A stretch of DNA of 64,000 bases from CAYZED01 sp964477445 (GCA_964477445.1 CAYZED010000015.1:6614-70613); one strand, 5' to 3'. Shown: positions 8,677-16,402, counted from the first letter of the stretch. The notes: generated by a model from the letters alone, not told the origin. Numbers and translations: made by a program.

Positions 8677-9451
8677 ATGTTAGAAAAAACTGGAGTCGCC
8701 ACAGAGGAATTAGTATGTTCGATAACACCTTCAGAAGAACGAAGAAAAAAAGGACCTATTGCAGTTATTGAATGCTACCAAAACATTCCGTGTAACCCTT
8801 GTTACACTTCGTGTAAGAAGAAAGCAATAAAAGAATTAATAGATATTAACGATAGACCAGAAATAAACGAAGAACTTTGTAATGGATGTGGAGTTTGCGT
8901 ATATAACTGCCCAGGACTCGCAATAACCGTTATTGATGAAACATATTCAGAAACAGAAGCTTTAGTTAAATTACCTTATGAATTTTTACCATTACCAGAA
9001 GAAGGAACCTTTGTAACTGGAACTGATAGAGAAGGCAAACCAGTTTGTCGCGCAAAAGTTCTAAAAGTTTTGAACAATAAAGCAGTAGATAAAACACCTG
9101 TTATTACGCTTGTTGTACCAAAAGAATTCTCAATGACTGTCAGATTCCTTAATTTAGAGGATTATTATTCGGATAATACAATTATTTGCAGATGTGAAGA
9201 AATAACTTTGGGTGAAGTTCGTGACCTCATCAGAAAAGGTTACACTACGTTGAATGAGATCAAAAGAATTTCTAGAGCTGGAATGGGTCCTTGCCAAGGA
9301 CGAACTTGCAGACAACTAATAATGCAAGAGATTGCAAAATTTACTTGCNNNNNNNNNNGAAAAAATTGGTGATATGCCAGTTTCAACGTATAGACCACCG
9401 GTTAAATCAATAAAATTAGGAGCTTTACTCGGAGGTGAATCAAATGAATAA
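8677..9451 (+). CDS. 4Fe-4S/[2Fe-2S] (BFD-like) subunit of the amino-acid dehydrogenase, interrupted by a sequence gap
   Basis: The start at 8677 follows GCAGGAGG by eight bases. The protein has an N-terminal Cys-rich ferredoxin domain (CNPCYTSCKKKA and CNGCGVCVYNCPG) and a C-terminal BFD-like [2Fe-2S] domain (ICRCEE, then GMGPCQGRTC). Ten N at 9349-9358 interrupt it. After the gap the reading frame shifts relative to the N count: bases 9359-9451 encode a tail with the family's usual TYRPPVKSIKLGAL ending, so the true gap is not exactly ten bases. The stop at 9449-9451 overlaps the next ATG (ATGAATAA), a translational coupling. It should carry electrons between the FAD subunits. Confidence 0.82.
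9349..9358. other. Assembly gap (10 N) inside the Fe-S subunit gene
   Basis: A placeholder run of N. The reading frame before and after does not agree with ten bases, so the real length differs. No inverted or direct repeat was seen in the flanks. Confidence 0.95.
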
Positions 9452-10592
9452 AACAGCTGATTGCGTAATAATTGGCGGAGGGATTTCTGGAACAGCTATT
9501 GCTTATTACTTAGCAAAAAAAGGCATGAAAAATATAGTAGTTCTTGAAAAAGACTATTTAACTAGTGGATCCACAGGTAGATGTGGTGCTGGTGTTAGAA
9601 TGCAATGGGGAACTGAAATGAATTGTAAGTTCTCAAAATACAGTATTGAGTTCTTTGAAAAAGCAAATGAAATACTTGAATACGAAGAGGATATTGAATT
9701 TAAACAAAGTGGATATTTAATTGTTGCTTCTACTGAGAAAGAAGAACAACAGTTTTTAAAGAATCTAAAGCTTCAAAACAGTCTGGGAATTCCTTCGATA
9801 TATTGTACTCCTAAAGAAGCAAAAGAAATAATCCCACATATGGACGAAACTCAGATTCGCTGTGCCACATTTTGTCCAAAAGATGGCCATTTAAATCCTT
9901 TTACGACTACAGATGCTTTTGCTAGAGCGGCTGTAAGGCTCGGAGTTACAATAGAAAAATTTACTGAGGTTTCTGGTTTTGACATAGAAGGCGGAAAAAT
10001 CAAAGGCGTATATACAAACAAAGGTACAATAGCTACAAATATTGTAATTAACGCAGCTGGTGGACATGCAAAGCATATTTGTGATATGGCAAAGGTTGAA
10101 TTGCCTTTGTATCCTGAAAGACATCAAATACTAGTTACAGAGCCTATAGAACCGCTTCAAGGCCCTATGTATATGTCCTTCTCTCATAATATATATTGCC
10201 AACAGACGCCACATGGTAGCTTTATAATGGGACGTGGAGATGCTAGCGAACCAAGAGATTTTAATATGAATGCTAGTTGGAGATTCATGGAGGAAATGGC
10301 TAAAACAACTTGTAGACTTTTACCTAAATTAAGTCAGCTTCGAGTAGTTAGACAGTGGGCTGGGTTATATGAAATGACACCAGACAGACAACCAATATAT
10401 GGCAAAGTATCTGAATTAGAAGGTTTCTATATTGCAGCAGGATTTAGTGGTCATGGATTTATGTTTGGACCTGCAACCGGTTTAGTAATCTCTGAAATAG
10501 TATTAGGCGAAAAACCAACATTACCAGTTCATTTGCTTGATAGAGACAGGTTTAAACGTGGAGAAGAACAATGGGAGCCTTCAGTAGTTTAA
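9444..10592 (+). CDS. FAD-dependent oxidoreductase, catalytic beta subunit (DAO/HcnC-like)
   Basis: This is a DAO-family flavoprotein of 382 residues with the FAD-binding GGGISGTAIAYYLAKKG motif at residues 10-26, the LTSGSTGRCGAGVR flavin loop, and a C-terminal GFYIAAGFSGHGFMFGPATG FAD/substrate motif. Subunits of this kind oxidise secondary amines or imino acids in HcnABC, opine oxidase and heteromeric proline or hydroxyproline dehydrogenases. The ATG at 9444 was chosen because GGAGG (9431-9435) lies eight bases upstream; the in-frame GTG at 9435 overlaps that site. It overlaps the preceding gene by eight bases. Confidence 0.87.
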   Translation: MNKTADCVIIGGGISGTAIAYYLAKKGMKNIVVLEKDYLTSGSTGRCGAGVRMQWGTEMNCKFSKYSIEFFEKANEILEYEEDIEFKQSGYLIVASTEKEEQQFLKNLKLQNSLGIPSIYCTPKEAKEIIPHMDETQIRCATFCPKDGHLNPFTTTDAFARAAVRLGVTIEKFTEVSGFDIEGGKIKGVYTNKGTIATNIVINAAGGHAKHICDMAKVELPLYPERHQILVTEPIEPLQGPMYMSFSHNIYCQQTPHGSFIMGRGDASEPRDFNMNASWRFMEEMAKTTCRLLPKLSQLRVVRQWAGLYEMTPDRQPIYGKVSELEGFYIAAGFSGHGFMFGPATGLVISEIVLGEKPTLPVHLLDRDRFKRGEEQWEPSVV

Positions 10593-10663
10593 AGTGAACA
10601 TATAAAAACTATTTATGTATAAAGGAATAAGGTATAACAAAATTTAAGTTATAGGAGGCAATT

Positions 10664-10969
10664 ATGCGAATTGAACAACATCCTGTCTTAACCTTTAAAA
10701 AAGGCAGATTAATAAAATTCACTTTCGATGGGAAAGAATATCAGGGATATGAGGATGAGCCGATAGCTGCAGCTCTTCATGCCGCTGGCATAAAAGTATT
10801 AGGACACTCTCATGGTCTTAATAGACCTCGTGGTTTCTATTGTGCGATAGGAAACTGCTCTTCATGTCTTATGGTCGTTAACGGAGAACCAAACGTAAGA
10901 GTTTGCGTTGAAAAGCTTAAAGAGGGTATGATAGTCGAGACACAAGAAGGTCGCGGGGTTTTGAAATAA
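10664..10969 (+). CDS. (2Fe-2S)-binding subunit of the amino-acid dehydrogenase (HcnA/gamma-like)
   Basis: This 101-residue protein has the Fer2_4 fold found at the N-terminus of sarcosine oxidase alpha and in HcnA. The cluster ligands are in CAIGNCSSCLMVVNG (residues about 66-80) and VRVCVEKL (near residue 87). It follows the beta subunit by 71 nt with its own TAGGAGG ribosome site and completes the four-subunit set. The order alpha, Fe-S, beta, 2Fe-2S supports one membrane-free heteromeric dehydrogenase that passes electrons from FAD through Fe-S clusters. Confidence 0.87.
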   Translation: MRIEQHPVLTFKKGRLIKFTFDGKEYQGYEDEPIAAALHAAGIKVLGHSHGLNRPRGFYCAIGNCSSCLMVVNGEPNVRVCVEKLKEGMIVETQEGRGVLK

Positions 10970-10973
10970 TAAA

Positions 10974-11015
10974 TTAGAATTCGAAATGGAAGAATTAGAG
11001 TTCGAAGTGAAAGAA
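10974..11015 (+). repeat. Tandem 21-bp direct repeat, two units
   Basis: Bases 10974-10994 and 10995-11015 match at 18 of 21 positions, and a partial third unit follows. The repeat starts a few bases after the stop codon of the 2Fe-2S subunit and has coding-like spacing of GAA/GAG codons in one frame. Confidence 0.6.
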
Positions 11016-11072
11016 ATGGAATTCTAAATAGCTCGTATTACGTGAATTAATTAAAATATGAATTATGCAAGT

Positions 11073-11112
11073 AAAGATGATTTCTGATTTATTGGGAGTC
11101 ATCTTTTTTTTA
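11073..11112 (+). terminator. Intrinsic terminator of the dehydrogenase operon
   Basis: AAAGATGA (11073-11080) pairs with TCATCTTT (11099-11106), followed by a run of T. The loop is long (18 nt) but the T tract is strong. Confidence 0.65.
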
Positions 11113-11259
11113 TTTTCCCTACATTGGCTCAATCTTAAGGGTTGAAATATTTGCACAAATGAAAAGAAATAACTTCTAAGTCAAAAATATTTAAAGTTCC
11201 CTGGTAGACAAATATAAAATTAAATTAGATAATTATAAAAAACGCAACAAGGAGGAAAT

Positions 11260-11577
11260 GTGAAAATGAAGGAAAAACAACAATTTCATACTCATAAAAA
11301 ATCTGATGAACCAGAATATGAACATACTCATGATCACGAACATAGTAATGATCGAGAACATGGGCATAAGCATAGTCATAAAAATACAAAAGCGGTACTC
11401 AATCGCATTTCTCGTGCAAGTGGACATTTGGAAGCTGTAAAACAAATGGTAAAAGACGGAAGAGACTGTAGCGAGGTTCTAATACAGTTATCAGCAGTTA
11501 TTGCAGCGCTTACTAATACTAGCAAGATAATTCTAAAAGATCATATGGAAAATTGTATTTTAAATGCAGTTCAATAA
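11260..11577 (+). CDS. Metal-sensing transcriptional repressor of the CsoR/RcnR/FrmR family with His-rich N-terminal extension
   Basis: The C-terminal 65 residues form the DUF156 four-helix fold (NRISRASGHLEAVKQMVKDGRDCSEVLIQLSAV). The expected C-H-C metal ligands are visible: Cys in GRDCSEV, His and Cys in KDHMENC. This favours a Cu(I)-type CsoR or persulfide/formaldehyde-type relative. The first 40 residues are an unusual His-rich arm (HTHDHEHSNDREHGHKHSHK), suggesting extra Zn/Ni/Cu binding. A GTG at 11260 or an ATG at 11266 could be the start; AGGAGG is 4 or 10 bases upstream respectively. No metal exporter or chaperone lies next to it in this window, so its target is elsewhere or unrecognised. 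Confidence 0.85.
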   Translation: MKMKEKQQFHTHKKSDEPEYEHTHDHEHSNDREHGHKHSHKNTKAVLNRISRASGHLEAVKQMVKDGRDCSEVLIQLSAVIAALTNTSKIILKDHMENCILNAVQ

Positions 11578-11637
11578 GGCAATTGATCATTTTATTAAAT
11601 AGAGATAATGATTCATTCCGTAATATGAATGTGTAAT

Positions 11638-11673
11638 ATCCCTATCCGGGGGATTAGATGAAAGGAAACTAAT
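11638..11673. promoter_or_regulatory. Structured leader/operator-like inverted repeats
   Basis: ATCCC (11638-11642) and GGGAT (11650-11654) form a GC-rich inverted repeat, and ATTAG (11653-11657) can pair with CTAAT (11669-11673). A G-tract dyad is reminiscent of CsoR-family operators, but it lies downstream of the csoR-like gene and upstream of the ECF transporter gene. It could also be an unidentified RNA leader. No riboswitch class was recognised. Confidence 0.3.
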
Positions 11674-11709
11674 AATTTCGTGATATCCAATTTAACAAAA
11701 TAGTCTTGT

Positions 11710-11747
11710 AAATGGTCATTTTTTAATTTATTAAAAAATGACCATTT
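11710..11747. terminator. Perfect 17-bp AT-rich hairpin
   Basis: Bases 11710-11726 are the exact reverse complement of 11731-11747, with a four-base loop. The T-rich and A-rich arms let it act as a terminator, although there is no long T run after the stem. Confidence 0.5.
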
Positions 11748-11853
11748 TATATCCCCTATGTCAGCTTGTTTTAAATCAGAAGTAGATTATAATCTATTAG
11801 GACAGAAATTACTTATCTGTTTATACATTTCGAAGTAATGAAAGGGGATTTTT

Positions 11854-12390
11854 ATGAAAAATAAAACAGTAAGAGAAACAGTATTATCAGGTCTTTTTAT
11901 CGCGTTAGGATTGATTTTGCCCACGATCTTTCATGCGATTGGTGCAGGAAACACCTTTTTGCCAATGCATATTCCAGTCCTTATTGCAGGATTTGTTGTT
12001 GGATTACCGTTCGCTATTGCAGTAGGAATATTAACTCCAATTCTAAGTTCGTTGATAACAGGTATGCCACCTTTATTCCCTGTATTGATATTTATGATAT
12101 TCGAATTGGCAACATATGGGGCTGTTGCAAGTTTGCTTTATAGAAAATCAAAACTTAACATTTATATCTCTCTTGTTTTAAGTATGATAATCGGAAGGAT
12201 TGTTTCATCAATAGTTGTATGGGTATTAGTAACGTTTTTTATGGCTAAATTACCAAATCCAATTGTATTTATCGCTGGAGCTATTTTGCAGGGATTGCCA
12301 GGTATAATAATACAGATTGTGTTAATCCCAGGAATAGTTTTAGCCTTACAAAAAAGCAACCTTATTAAGAGAGAGGGTATAACAGATTGA
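11854..12390 (+). CDS. ECF transporter S component
   Basis: A very hydrophobic 178-residue protein with about six membrane helices. The segments SGLFIALGLILPTIFHAIG, MHIPVLIAGFVVGLPFAIAVG and TPILSSLITGMPPLFP are typical of substrate-capture (S) proteins of group II energy-coupling-factor vitamin importers. The shared EcfAAT energising module is not in the window. The substrate is not evident; the sequence does not carry the biotin- or riboflavin-specific signatures. The gene ends in GATTGA, which overlaps the TTG start of the methyltransferase by four bases, so both are translated from one mRNA and probably act on the same compound. Confidence 0.8.
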   Translation: MKNKTVRETVLSGLFIALGLILPTIFHAIGAGNTFLPMHIPVLIAGFVVGLPFAIAVGILTPILSSLITGMPPLFPVLIFMIFELATYGAVASLLYRKSKLNIYISLVLSMIIGRIVSSIVVWVLVTFFMAKLPNPIVFIAGAILQGLPGIIIQIVLIPGIVLALQKSNLIKREGITD

Positions 12391-12980
12391 TTAATCAAAG
12401 GGAATTTTTTGACTCAATGGCAGAAAAATGGGACGAAGTTTGTCAACATGATACGGATAAAATAGAGAAAATTTTAAATTTGATAAATATACAAAATGGA
12501 GATAAGATTCTTGATGTTGGAACAGGAACTGGAATTCTTATACCTTTCCTAAGAGAACAAGTTGGTGAACAAGGAAAGATTGTAGCAATTGATGTTTCGA
12601 AAAAAATGCTAGAAATAGCAGAACGTAAGTATACATATGATAATGTATCTTTTGTTTGTGATGACGTTTTAAAATCTGATTTGCCAAGTCAGTATTTCGA
12701 TTATGCAATATGTTATTCAGTTTTTCCGCATTTTGAAAATAAAAAAATAGCGATTGAAAACTTAAGCTCATATTTGAAAGAAGCTGGTAAGTTGATGGTT
12801 TGCCATTCACAAAGCAGAGAAGAAATAAACAAACTTCATAGAAATGCTTCAAAGGCGGTAGCAGAAGATAATTTACCAACAACGGATGAGTTTAAGGAGT
12901 GCTTTAGTGAATTGAACTTAGAAACAATTATTGAAATTGACAATGATGAAATGTTTGTCATGGTGTGTAGTAAGAAGTAA
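12387..12980 (+). CDS. Class I SAM-dependent methyltransferase
   Basis: The 197-residue protein carries the SAM-binding motif ILDVGTGTGILIPFL near residues 41-55, the acidic ribose-binding residue in VAIDVSKKMLEIA (residues about 68-80) and the DDV motif after it. The start is TTG at 12387, overlapping the transporter stop. The coupling suggests it methylates or salvages the molecule imported by the S component, or a related cofactor intermediate. The acceptor cannot be told from the sequence; Cys residues in the C-terminal half are few and not motif-like. Confidence 0.85.
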   Translation: MINQREFFDSMAEKWDEVCQHDTDKIEKILNLINIQNGDKILDVGTGTGILIPFLREQVGEQGKIVAIDVSKKMLEIAERKYTYDNVSFVCDDVLKSDLPSQYFDYAICYSVFPHFENKKIAIENLSSYLKEAGKLMVCHSQSREEINKLHRNASKAVAEDNLPTTDEFKECFSELNLETIIEIDNDEMFVMVCSKK

Positions 12981-13180
12981 AAACAAAATGATTAACTATG
13001 ATTTTTAAGATTAAACACCTCAAGTGTGGTATAATATAATTAATGCTAAATATTGGCATTATATACAGATGCTTTATGTTAATTGAACTAAAGGACTTAT
13101 ATATGTTCTTTGAACTAAACTTAATTATATTTGAATATAGTGAAATTCATTTTCATTATATTGGAAACGGAGACGATAAT

Positions 13181-13333
13181 ATGGCTCTATTAAGATGGAT
13201 AGGCGGAGTGATTGTTTTTTTCTGGTTACTTGGATTTGTATTAAGAATCGGTGGAGGTTTAATACATATACTGCTAGTAATTGCAGTGATTGTATTCATA
13301 TCAGATTACATTTTTGGACGAGGACGGAGATAA
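13181..13333 (+). CDS. lmo0937-family small membrane protein
   Basis: A 50-residue protein made of two membrane segments (WIGGVIVFFWLLGFVLRIGG and LIHILLVIAVIVFISDYIFG) ending in a basic GRGRR tail. This matches the small lmo0937 family found in stress-induced loci of Firmicutes. The ATG at 13181 is preceded by GGAG with eight bases of spacing. A longer in-frame reading from 13043 has no ribosome site and atypical composition. Confidence 0.75.
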   Translation: MALLRWIGGVIVFFWLLGFVLRIGGGLIHILLVIAVIVFISDYIFGRGRR

Positions 13334-13405
13334 ATCTCTTCTATTCTCGATTCGAATAAGAGCGATTTATGATACTATACACACTAAGTTTTAGGAGGAA
13401 AAATT

Positions 13406-13759
13406 ATGATTATTAGAGACATGTTAAAATTGGTGAAAAATGAAAAAATTAAACAAGAAAGAGCACGTTTTGCTTGTAAACACGCTGTGGGAGTTTCGCT
13501 AGTAGTAGCTACTGGAATCGCAATTGGACTATTAATTGGAACAAAGGCATGTAAGAAAATATGTGTAAAAATTTCTGATTGTGCAGAAAATACAGTAGAA
13601 AATATTAAAGAAAACTTGTGCTGTGTTAAGGAAGACATTGAAGAAGGCTTGTGTTGCGCAAAAGAAAAAATAAAAGAGGGCCTTAAACATGTTGAGCATG
13701 CGGCCGAAAAGGTTCATGAAGATATTGATGAAGAAATAAATGAGAGTAAAAAAGAGTAA
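13406..13759 (+). CDS. Small membrane-anchored protein with Cys-rich amphipathic helical repeats
   Basis: Unassigned. Residues 27-45 (AVGVSLVVATGIAIGLLIG) form one membrane segment. The rest is a long charged helix with repeated units containing Cys pairs (ENIKENLCCVKEDI, EEGLCCAKEKIKEG, then KHVEHAAEKV), similar in style to YtxH/LEA-like stress proteins. The regularly spaced Cys and His residues could bind metal or form disulfides, which is inference. An AGGAGG ribosome site precedes the ATG, and a strong terminator follows. It may belong to one stress unit with the lmo0937-like gene just upstream. Confidence 0.6.
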   Translation: MIIRDMLKLVKNEKIKQERARFACKHAVGVSLVVATGIAIGLLIGTKACKKICVKISDCAENTVENIKENLCCVKEDIEEGLCCAKEKIKEGLKHVEHAAEKVHEDIDEEINESKKE

Positions 13760-13775
13760 TAATAATGAAGATTTT

Positions 13776-13800
13776 AAAGAGGCTTGAGGCCTCTTTTTTT
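13776..13800 (+). terminator. Intrinsic terminator
   Basis: An eight-pair stem (AAAGAGGC with GCCTCTTT, loop TTGAG) is followed by a run of T. Confidence 0.85.
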
Positions 13801-13984
13801 CATGTTTTTATTAATTGATTTGTTAAAATTATTATATTAATGTTTAAATATAAAATGCCAAATATGGCGCGTATATATGAAATATGATACTTAAAGTGCA
13901 ATATGTTGCTATTTAAATAATTGTAGGTTATGATGTATATAGTTATAGAGATGTGTAACTTATAATAATGAAAGAGGCGATATA

Positions 13985-14329
13985 ATGGTTAAATATATGA
14001 CTTCTCGTGGTACATTAGCTGAAATTGGTGCAAGATTGAAAGCCTATAGAATCGATTTCCCGCTTTCGCAGGAAGAATTAGCACTTAAATCAGGAGTTTC
14101 GAAACGAAGCATATCGCGGATGGAGAATGGCGAAGATATACATTTTGGTAATATAATAAAAGTTCTTATGGCACTAGACTTAGATGCCAATCTAGAGTTG
14201 CTCGTTCCAGATTCGAAAAAGAGACCCTCAAATTATTTGAATGATAAATCAAATCCCCCACAAAGAAAACGCACAAGAATAAAAGTGCCTAAAAACTCAA
14301 ATGCTGATATTAAATGGGGAGATGAATAG
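13985..14329 (+). CDS. hipB: HipB-like XRE-family antitoxin
   Basis: This 114-residue protein has a helix-turn-helix at residues about 16-65 (GARLKAYRIDFPLSQEELALKSGVSKRSISRMENGE). The C-terminal tail is basic and probably unstructured, ending in DIKWGDE. Two bases separate it from the hipA-like gene, the normal antitoxin-toxin layout. HipB-type proteins bind and repress their own promoter and neutralise HipA. A GAAAGAGGCG ribosome site lies upstream. Confidence 0.85.
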   Translation: MVKYMTSRGTLAEIGARLKAYRIDFPLSQEELALKSGVSKRSISRMENGEDIHFGNIIKVLMALDLDANLELLVPDSKKRPSNYLNDKSNPPQRKRTRIKVPKNSNADIKWGDE

Positions 14330-14331
14330 CT

Positions 14332-15618
14332 ATGAATAATACAGCAACCGTAACACTATGGGGGACAACGGTAGGATATTTTCATTTAGAAGAAGGAAAA
14401 AAGTTTGTGTCATTTGAATATGATAAAAATTTTGTTCGGATGGGTATCGAGGTATCACCTCTCATGATGCCTTTATCAAATAGAATATATGAGTTTCCGG
14501 AATTGGCAACACAATCATTCAAAGGTGTACCGGGCTTATTAGCAGACTCATTGCCAGACAGGTTTGGAAATGCAGTTATAGATCAGTGGCTTGCATCAGA
14601 AGGCAGATTACCAGAATCTTTTAATGTCGTAGAACGACTATGTTATACAGGTAAACGTGGAATGGGTGCATTAGAATATAAACCCTCGACTAGAATATCT
14701 GGCGATACAGATGATAAAGTAAGCATTGCTAGATTGGCGGATTTTGCTTCAGTTGTTTTAGAAGAAAAAGAAAATATTTTATTATCATCAAAAGACGATA
14801 TTAATTTCAAACAACTATTAAAACTAGGAACATCAGCAGGTGGAGCAAGAGCAAAGGCAGTTATTTCCTATAATAAAATAACAGGTGATATACTTTCTGG
14901 GCAGATTGATCTAGGAGATGGGTATGATTTTTGGTTAATTAAGTTTGATGGTGTTAAAAAGAATGGAGATCATAATCTCGAAGATGTTGTAGAATATACA
15001 TCGATAGAATATGCATATTATCTGATGGCACTAAAAGCAGGAGTTGTTATGAGTGAGTGTAAGTTGCTAGAAGAAGGAAGTCGGAAACATTTCATGACAA
15101 AGAGATTTGACAGAGTGAATGGCAAAAAGTTGCATATGCAGTCATTGGGAGCAATTACTCATATTGATTATAATGAACCAGGTTTGTGTAGCTATGAAAT
15201 GGCGGCTTTAACGGCAAGAAGACTGGGATTGCCAAATAGTGATATTGAGCAGTTCTTCAGAAGGATGGTATTTAATGTTCTAGCAGTGAATCAAGATGAT
15301 CATGTGAAGAATATTTCATTCTTAATGGATAGAAATGGGGATTGGAGTTTATCCCCAGCATACGATATAACATTTGCGTGTGATTCGAGAAATAAATGGT
15401 TACAAGCACATCAGATGACAGTTAATGGGAAGCAATCAAATATTCTGATAAATGATATAATTACATGTGGTCAAAATATGGATCTCAAGTCATTTAAGTG
15501 CAAGAAAATAATTGAAGAAGTAAAATCCGCAGTAAAAGATTGGCAGGATATAGCGCGTTCTGTAGATATTAAAGAAAAAACAATTTCTTTGATTGAAGAA
15601 GAACATAAAAAATATTAA
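14332..15618 (+). CDS. hipA: HipA-like serine/threonine kinase toxin
   Basis: The 428-residue protein has the N-terminal HipA domain (about residues 5-105: PLMMPLSNRIYEFPE, FKGVPGLLADSLPDRFGN) and the C-terminal kinase domain. The catalytic-loop motif NQDDHVKN is near residue 321 and the metal-binding motif SPAYDIT is near residue 342. The glycine-rich LGTSAGGARAKA near residue 163 is the ATP/Ser150-type loop that is autophosphorylated in HipA. Known HipA toxins phosphorylate glutamyl-tRNA synthetase or other translation factors and promote growth arrest. All key residues are present, so the toxin looks intact. Confidence 0.93.
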   Translation: MNNTATVTLWGTTVGYFHLEEGKKFVSFEYDKNFVRMGIEVSPLMMPLSNRIYEFPELATQSFKGVPGLLADSLPDRFGNAVIDQWLASEGRLPESFNVVERLCYTGKRGMGALEYKPSTRISGDTDDKVSIARLADFASVVLEEKENILLSSKDDINFKQLLKLGTSAGGARAKAVISYNKITGDILSGQIDLGDGYDFWLIKFDGVKKNGDHNLEDVVEYTSIEYAYYLMALKAGVVMSECKLLEEGSRKHFMTKRFDRVNGKKLHMQSLGAITHIDYNEPGLCSYEMAALTARRLGLPNSDIEQFFRRMVFNVLAVNQDDHVKNISFLMDRNGDWSLSPAYDITFACDSRNKWLQAHQMTVNGKQSNILINDIITCGQNMDLKSFKCKKIIEEVKSAVKDWQDIARSVDIKEKTISLIEEEHKKY

Positions 15619-15633
15619 AATAATAAGATTTTT

Positions 15634-15654
15634 AGAGCTGGCTTGGCCAGCTCT
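15634..15654. terminator. Hairpin between convergent hipA and bioY
   Basis: A perfect nine-pair GC-rich stem (AGAGCTGGC with GCCAGCTCT) with a three-base loop. No long T run follows on either strand, so it is a moderate terminator candidate serving both genes. Confidence 0.5.
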
Positions 15655-15660
15655 TATTCT

Positions 15661-15745
15661 AACCTTACTCTCTTTTATCGTTGTGTCCTTTTATTCTTAC
15701 TCTCTTTTATTCTTACGCTCTTTTATCCTCATTCCCTTTCACCTT
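15661..15745. repeat. Degenerate CT-rich tandem repeat downstream of bioY
   Basis: Repeating CTTACTCTCTTTTAT / CTTACGCTCTTTTAT-like units, with changing spacing, fill the space between hipA and the stop codon of bioY. Read on the bioY strand it is an A/G-rich tract directly after the stop. Confidence 0.5.
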
Positions 15746-15749
15746 ACGC

Positions 15750-16298
15750 TCACTTTACCGTCATATATCCCAATCTTCTATTTACAGCCACAGCAATAAT
15801 TACTGCAAACACAGCTTTTATAATATCTAGTGGCAAATATGGTAGTGCTCCAATGAGAAATCCTTTTGTTAGTGAAATCTTTAGTATAAATGAAAGCCAA
15901 GGAACACCTATTAGGTAAACAACAATTATTCCTCCGAAAATATTTGCAATTGCGAGTCGCATGATTTTTTTGCCATCACCTTTAATTAGCGAAATAACAA
16001 ATGCACCAAATATAAATGAGAAAAGAAAGCCGCCCGATGGGCCAAATAAGGTACCTAACCCACTATTTCCACCAGCAAACACTGGTAAACCAACTGCGCC
16101 TAAAAAAATGTACACAATAACTGCGGCAACAGCTTCTAAAGGTCCAAGGATTGAACCAATGAGCATAATGCCTAACGTTTGGCCAGTTATTGGTACAGTA
16201 CTAAACGGAACAGGAATAGAGATAAATGATAAAACTACTAAGATCGCCGCAAATAGTGCGGTCATAACCATGCTTCTAATATTTTTTGTTTGATTCAT
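15750..16298 (-). CDS. bioY: Biotin ECF transporter S component BioY
   Basis: BioY is the membrane protein that captures biotin for an energy-coupling-factor importer. The 182-residue product has six membrane helices and the BioY signatures IPVPFSTVPITGQTLGIMLIG, FLGAVGLPVFAGGNSGLGTLFGPSGG and LPYLPLDIIKAVFA. The ATG at 16298 is preceded by AAAGGAG; an upstream in-frame ATG at 16397 would place the start inside the operator and has no ribosome site. No biotin synthesis genes are nearby. The promoter carries a BirA operator, so expression should fall when biotin is plentiful. Confidence 0.95.
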   Translation of the reverse strand: MNQTKNIRSMVMTALFAAILVVLSFISIPVPFSTVPITGQTLGIMLIGSILGPLEAVAAVIVYIFLGAVGLPVFAGGNSGLGTLFGPSGGFLFSFIFGAFVISLIKGDGKKIMRLAIANIFGGIIVVYLIGVPWLSFILKISLTKGFLIGALPYLPLDIIKAVFAVIIAVAVNRRLGYMTVK

Positions 16299-16343
16299 TT
16301 GAGAACTCCTTTTATAATAGAAATGTTGTTTAATTATACAAGG

Positions 16344-16402
16344 ATTATAAATAGAAATAGTTTCATTGTCAACCGAAAACAATATTTTGGTTAACAATGA
16401 AA
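16344..16402 (-). promoter_or_regulatory. bioY promoter with overlapping BirA operator
   Basis: On the minus strand a perfect TTGACA (16367-16372), 17-nt spacer and TATAAT (16344-16349) form an ideal sigma-A promoter. The palindrome ATTGTCAACC (16365-16374), 14 nt, GGTTAACAAT (16389-16398) matches the BirA biotin-repressor operator, and its flanks TTTC/GAAA extend the dyad. The operator covers the -35 box. Further GTTAACAATG-like half-sites lie at about 16412-16422 and 16440-16450. Confidence 0.88.

Noticed and set aside
11638..11853. Known riboswitch (TPP, THF, preQ1, cobalamin) before the ECF gene
   Set aside because: None of the conserved core sequences of these classes was found; only unspecific hairpins are present.
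13043..13180. Long N-terminal version of the lmo0937-like protein
   Set aside because: The upstream part has no ribosome site and atypical residues, while the ATG at 13181 has GGAG at good spacing and gives the family's normal length.
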